64,000 bases of DNA. Source: Brachybacterium sp042666875 (GTDB lineage Bacteria; Actinomycetota; Actinomycetes; Actinomycetales; Dermabacteraceae). The notes under the pieces were generated by a model. That model was given only the letters and a program-made list of their open reading frames with translations, was not told where the DNA came from and did no database searches. The stretch is from NCBI RefSeq assembly GCF_042666875.1, contig NZ_JBHTCX010000017.1, forward strand, positions 186,001 to 250,000, in the 5' to 3' direction. Numbering within the stretch: the first letter of the stretch is position 1; every line of letters begins with the position of its first letter. Shown in pieces: positions 61,239 to 64,000 of this stretch. Made by a program: the position numbers and the translations under genes.

Positions 61239-61901
61239 ATGTCGTCGGGAAAGGTGGCCAGCTGGGCCCATGGCGAGGAGTTCGTCGACGAGGCGACCCT
61301 CTACGCCGACGACGGCGTCCTGGCACGGGCCAGGGAACGTGGCAACGAGCTCGGGGCCACCCCGGTGCTGCCCGGCGCCGGTGCGCTGATGCGGGTCCTC
61401 GCCGCGGCCGTGCAGGCCAAGTCCGCCGTCGAGATCGGCACGGGCAGCGGCGTCGGCTCCCTCTACCTGCTCTCGGGCATGCATGCCGACGGCGTGCTCA
61501 CCACGATCGATCCCGAGGTCGAGAACCACCGCGCCGCCCGCGAGTCCTTCGCCGAGGCGAAGATCCGCTCACCGCGGGTGCGCACCATCGCCGGCAGCCC
61601 CCGCGAGGTCATCGGACGCCTCACCGACCACGCCTACGACCTCGTCAGCTTCCCGGCACAGGCACCGCACGCCCTCGACCTGCTCACCCATGCCCGCCGG
61701 CTGCTGCGTCCCGGCGGGGTGCTCGTGATCCCTCACGCGCTCTACCACGATCGCGTCGCCGATCCGGCGGCCCGGGACTCGACCACGCAGTCCGTGCGGG
61801 CAGTGCTCAAGGCCGTCTCCGAATCGGAGGACCTGGTCCCGGTGCTCACCGGCAGCGGCGACGGCGTGCTGGCCGCCGTGCTGCGCCCCGCCGGCTCCTG
61901 A
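61239..61901 (+). CDS. SAM-dependent O-methyltransferase (type 3 family)
   Basis: 220 residues from ATG at 61239. The SAM site is AVEIGTGSGVGSLYLLSGM, followed by TTIDPEVENHRAA. The place where caffeoyl-CoA/catechol methyltransferases have a metal-binding D-x-D-K reads YDLVSFPAQAPHALD, so a metal-free or altered mechanism is likely. Rv1220c is the mycobacterial relative in the same neighbourhood. The natural acceptor is unknown. A -10-like TAGTCT lies about 45 bases upstream. Confidence 0.87.
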   Translation: MSSGKVASWAHGEEFVDEATLYADDGVLARARERGNELGATPVLPGAGALMRVLAAAVQAKSAVEIGTGSGVGSLYLLSGMHADGVLTTIDPEVENHRAARESFAEAKIRSPRVRTIAGSPREVIGRLTDHAYDLVSFPAQAPHALDLLTHARRLLRPGGVLVIPHALYHDRVADPAARDSTTQSVRAVLKAVSESEDLVPVLTGSGDGVLAAVLRPAGS

Positions 61902-61937
61902 GACCCGCCCCCACATCTTTCGCCTCCGCGCTCTCGC

Positions 61938-61992
61938 CGGATCCGTGACCCGGTTGCCACGGGCCTCGAATTCCCACCGGGTCACGGATCCG
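61938..61992. repeat. Large inverted repeat after the methyltransferase gene
   Basis: CGGATCCGTGACCCGGT (61938-61954) and ACCGGGTCACGGATCCG (61976-61992) are perfect 17-base arms around a 21-base loop. It is likely a terminator for the rightward gene, but the stem is longer and the loop larger than the other terminators here. Confidence 0.7.
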
Positions 61993-62019
61993 ACGAGCTC
62001 TCTCCTCCCCCGGGAACGA

Positions 62020-62054
62020 CAGCAGCCCCGCACCGTGGCGGTGCGGGGCTGCTG
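62020..62054. terminator. Second hairpin between methyltransferase and DUF3117 genes
   Basis: CAGCAGCCCCGCACC and GGTGCGGGGCTGCTG form a perfect 15-base stem with a five-base loop. It lies in a 290-base gap that contains no gene, only two hairpins and a tandem repeat. Confidence 0.8.
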
Positions 62055-62062
62055 GGCGGCGT

Positions 62063-62196
62063 GCTCGCAGCACGTCGGTCAGACTCTGCACACCCTCCTG
62101 ACCTCCTACCGCTCGCAAGCTCGCAGCACGTCGGTCAGACTCTGCACACCCTCCTGACCTCCTACCGCTCGCAAGCTCGCAGCACGTCGGTCAGAC
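62063..62196. repeat. 56-bp tandem repeat, 2.4 copies
   Basis: Copies start at 62063 and 62119 and are identical over 56 bases. A third partial copy (22 bases) starts at 62175 and covers the stop codon of the DUF3117 gene (62191-62193). The array runs from the gene end outward. Confidence 0.92.
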
Positions 62197-62361
62197 CTTG
62201 ATAACGCCTTGGAGGGCGTCTCGCAGTTCTTCGGCCTCAGATGCCGCGATCTCGACCACGAGGCGCCCGCCCCCCTCGAGCGGGACCCGCATGATGATGC
62301 TGCGCCCCTCCTCCACGACCTCGAGCGGACCGTCCCCGGTGCGCGGCTTCATAGCAGCCAT
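62191..62361 (-). CDS. DUF3117 small protein
   Basis: 56 residues: MAAMKPRTGDGPLEVVEEGR, then VPLEGGGRLVVEIAASEAEE and ALQGVIKV. It matches DUF3117 (Rv1211-like), a short, highly conserved actinobacterial protein of unknown role. ATG at 62361 has a perfect AAGGAGG. It stands 79 bases after the small membrane protein gene, in the same direction. Its stop codon lies at the edge of a 56-bp tandem array. Confidence 0.93.
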   Translation of the reverse strand: MAAMKPRTGDGPLEVVEEGRSIIMRVPLEGGGRLVVEIAASEAEELRDALQGVIKV

Positions 62362-62440
62362 GGCGTGCCTCCTTGATGGTGTCGCTGTCCCCGAGTGGCT
62401 CCCCCGGACGGGGCCTCGGACAGCGCGCGTACGGTGGCCA

Positions 62441-62602
62441 TTATCTCAGGTCTTGTGACGTGGTCGAGCGACGCGCTCTGCGAGGCCGCTCCGGCACGCT
62501 GATCCCGTCGCCCAGACGCCCCAGCGCCACGAGCACCATGACCACTCCGACCACCGCTGCGGCCAGCAGCAGGAGCAGCACGATGGGGCTGACGGCGGTC
62601 AT
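62441..62602 (-). CDS. Small single-span membrane protein
   Basis: 53 residues from ATG at 62602, coupled to the upstream gene (ATGA). One hydrophobic helix, VLLLLLAAAVVGVVMVLVAL, then a basic tail PERPRRARRSTTSQDLR. In this place mycobacteria have a DivIVA-domain protein (Rv1209) with a similar N-terminal helix; the DivIVA part is absent here. No function can be assigned. Confidence 0.7.
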   Translation of the reverse strand: MTAVSPIVLLLLLAAAVVGVVMVLVALGRLGDGISVPERPRRARRSTTSQDLR

Positions 62603-63345
62603 TGCTGCGCCGCCTCCCGGAGCACGGCGATGGCCTCGTCGGCGGTGTCGACGACACGCATGAGGTCCACGTCGGGGCTGTTGATCGCCCCCGAGTCCAG
62701 CACCGCGCTGCGGAGCCAGTCGATCAGTCCGCTCCAGTAGTCCCGGCCCACCAGCACCACGGGGAACATGGCGATCTTGTGGGTCTGCATCAGGCACAGC
62801 GCTTCGAACAGCTCGTCGAAGGTGCCGAACCCGCCGGGCATCACCACGAATCCGCTGGAGTACTTCACGAACATCATCTTGCGGGCGAAGAAGTAGCGGA
62901 AGTCGACCCCGAGATCCACGTAGGGGTTCATGCCCTGCTCGTGCGGGAGCTCGATACCGAGGCCCACGGAGACGCCGCCCGCCTCCTGAGCTCCACGGTT
63001 ACCGGCCTCCATGATCCCGGGGCCGCCGCCGGTGATGACCGCATATCCCATGTCCACCAGGCCGCGCGCGATCTCCATGGCAGCCGCGTAGTGGGGATGG
63101 TCCTCGGCGATGCGGGCGGAGCCGAAGATGGAGACCGCCGGGCCGAGCTCGGCGAGCGCACCGAAGCCCTCGACGAACTCCGACTGGATGCGCAGCACCC
63201 GCCACGGGTCGGAGTGGACCCAGTCGCCGGGACCGTCCTCCTCCAGCAGCCGTTGATCGGTGGTGCGGGTGGGGCGCAGGTTCCCGCGCAGCGTGACGGG
63301 TCCCTTCCGGTGGTCGTGGCGGTTCTGTGGAGCCTGGGACGTCAT
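62599..63345 (-). CDS. LOG-family (TIGR00730) Rossmann protein
   Basis: 248 residues from ATG at 63345. The LOG motif is VMPGGFGTFDELFEAL, preceded by VITGGGPGIMEAGNRGA, both typical of lysine-decarboxylase-like LOG proteins that release cytokinin bases from nucleotide precursors. Rv1205, its likely counterpart, is such a phosphoribohydrolase. It overlaps dapE upstream and the small membrane protein downstream as ATGA. The reaction, cleavage of an N-glycosidic bond of a nucleoside monophosphate, is inferred from family. Confidence 0.9.
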   Translation of the reverse strand: MTSQAPQNRHDHRKGPVTLRGNLRPTRTTDQRLLEEDGPGDWVHSDPWRVLRIQSEFVEGFGALAELGPAVSIFGSARIAEDHPHYAAAMEIARGLVDMGYAVITGGGPGIMEAGNRGAQEAGGVSVGLGIELPHEQGMNPYVDLGVDFRYFFARKMMFVKYSSGFVVMPGGFGTFDELFEALCLMQTHKIAMFPVVLVGRDYWSGLIDWLRSAVLDSGAINSPDVDLMRVVDTADEAIAVLREAAQQ

Positions 63346-64000
63346 GGAGCGAGCGTATCCCCGGGGGCCGACGGCGGGGCGAGGAACCGGCGCAGGCCGC
63401 GCAGTGATTCCTCCAGGTCCGCGACCGGCACGTGCTCGTCGTCGGCGTGAGCCAGCAGCGGATCCCCGGGGCCGAAGTTCACGGCGGGCGTGCCGAGGGC
63501 CGCGAACCGGGCGACATCCGTCCATCCCTGCTTGGCGGCCACCGGGACGTCCTCGCCCAGCGCTGCGAGGAACTCCCGCGCCGGCGGGGTGTCCAGGCCC
63601 GGCAGCGCACCGGGGGACGCGTCGGTGACTGCGATGTCGAGGTCGAGGCCGGCGAGGACCTCGCGCACGTGCGTCTCCGCCTGCCGGACGGTGGTGTCCG
63701 GGGCGAAGCGGTAGTTGATCGTCGCGCTCGCCCGGTCGGGGATGACGTTGCCGGCGATGCCGCCGGAGATCGCCACCGCGTTGAGGCACTCGCGGTACTC
63801 CAGCCCGTCGATCACCGCCCGCCGGGCCTCGTACCCGGCCAGGCGCTCCAGCACCGGTGCCAGGTGATGGATGGCGTTCTCGCCCACCCAGTCGCGCGCG
63901 GAGTGCGCGGCCACGCCCCGGGCGGTGACCTCGAGCCGCATGGTGCCCTTGCAGCCCCCCTCGACCCCGGCCGAGGTCGGCTCGCCGAGGATCGCGAAGT
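63342..64000 (-). CDS. dapE: Succinyl-diaminopimelate desuccinylase (partial, cut by window edge)
   Basis: The C-terminal 218 or so residues of an M20 metallopeptidase-fold enzyme of lysine and peptidoglycan synthesis. The visible part begins FAILGEPTSAGVEGGCKGTM and includes the dimerisation domain (HSARDWVGENAIHHLAPVLE), NAVAISGGIAGNVIPDRA and the late zinc His in LLAHADDEHVPV. The start lies beyond the right edge. Its stop overlaps the LOG-family gene as ATGA, so both belong to one leftward unit. The order matches Rv1202 and Rv1205 by memory. Confidence 0.88.
   Translation of the reverse strand, partial: FAILGEPTSAGVEGGCKGTMRLEVTARGVAAHSARDWVGENAIHHLAPVLERLAGYEARRAVIDGLEYRECLNAVAISGGIAGNVIPDRASATINYRFAPDTTVRQAETHVREVLAGLDLDIAVTDASPGALPGLDTPPAREFLAALGEDVPVAAKQGWTDVARFAALGTPAVNFGPGDPLLAHADDEHVPVADLEESLRGLRRFLAPPSAPGDTLAP

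Noticed and set aside
62063..62196. CRISPR-like array
   Set aside because: Copies are directly adjacent with no variable spacers, only 2.4 copies exist and no cas gene is present.

Overview
The window is very GC-rich chromosomal DNA from an actinobacterium. Marker families are WhiB7, a mycothiol-type DsbA-fold reductase, the AdnAB helicase-nuclease, UvrD2, DUF3107, DUF3117, DUF402 and TatB. Gene style and neighbourhood suggest Micrococcales, most likely a Brachybacterium or Dermabacteraceae relative; the genus is inference. I see no tRNA, rRNA, transposase, integrase, phage gene or CRISPR array. The window reads as core chromosome with a few accessory insertions.

Layout. 0-3.7 kb: leftward operon mrx2-like reductase, rpiB, nei, pip, ElaA-type acetyltransferase (cut by the left edge). 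3.8-16.5 kb, more variable: an ABC exporter pair with complementary broken ATPase motifs, a secreted anchored protein divergent from a Ser/Thr kinase, a two-component system beside a fatty-acid desaturase (a DesKR-like thermosensor candidate), a DUF402 protein and a third ABC exporter. 16.7-32 kb: pepN, an iron-box-controlled siderophore uptake locus lacking its ATPase, MscS channel, globin O, two thioesterases, glucan phosphorylase, an unusual sigma-like/RskA membrane protein, and EttA. 32-49.4 kb: HAD, YlbL protease, zincin, Nudix, YgjP peptidase, zinc-ribbon protein, whiB7 with a regulated leader, uvrD2, nudC, a kinase-like phosphotransferase, adnB and adnA. 49.5-54.1 kb: TetR, DUF3107, a membrane metallophosphoesterase, a DEAD-box helicase. 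54.2-64 kb: MarC, PHP phosphatase, PepP, a soluble MgtE-like CBS protein, DUF1003, Mrp, TatB, O-methyltransferase, DUF3117, a small membrane protein, a LOG-type protein and dapE (cut by the right edge).

From memory, three stretches follow the order of M. tuberculosis blocks that lie far apart there: Rv2464c-Rv2477c, Rv3194c-Rv3208A and Rv1232c-Rv1202. The inserted genes stand out against that scaffold.

Most interesting signals: (1) a whiB7 leader with an AT-rich promoter, a 34-codon upstream ORF and a long-range pairing that can hide the ribosome-binding region; (2) a single protein that looks like a degraded ECF sigma factor joined through a membrane segment to an RskA anti-sigma domain; (3) two ABC half-transporters whose motif losses complement each other exactly; (4) repeated short tandem duplications anchored on stop codons; (5) an iron box followed at once by a 13-codon ORF coupled to fecC. 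DNA repair is well represented (nei, uvrD2, adnAB), as are stress sensing and export.
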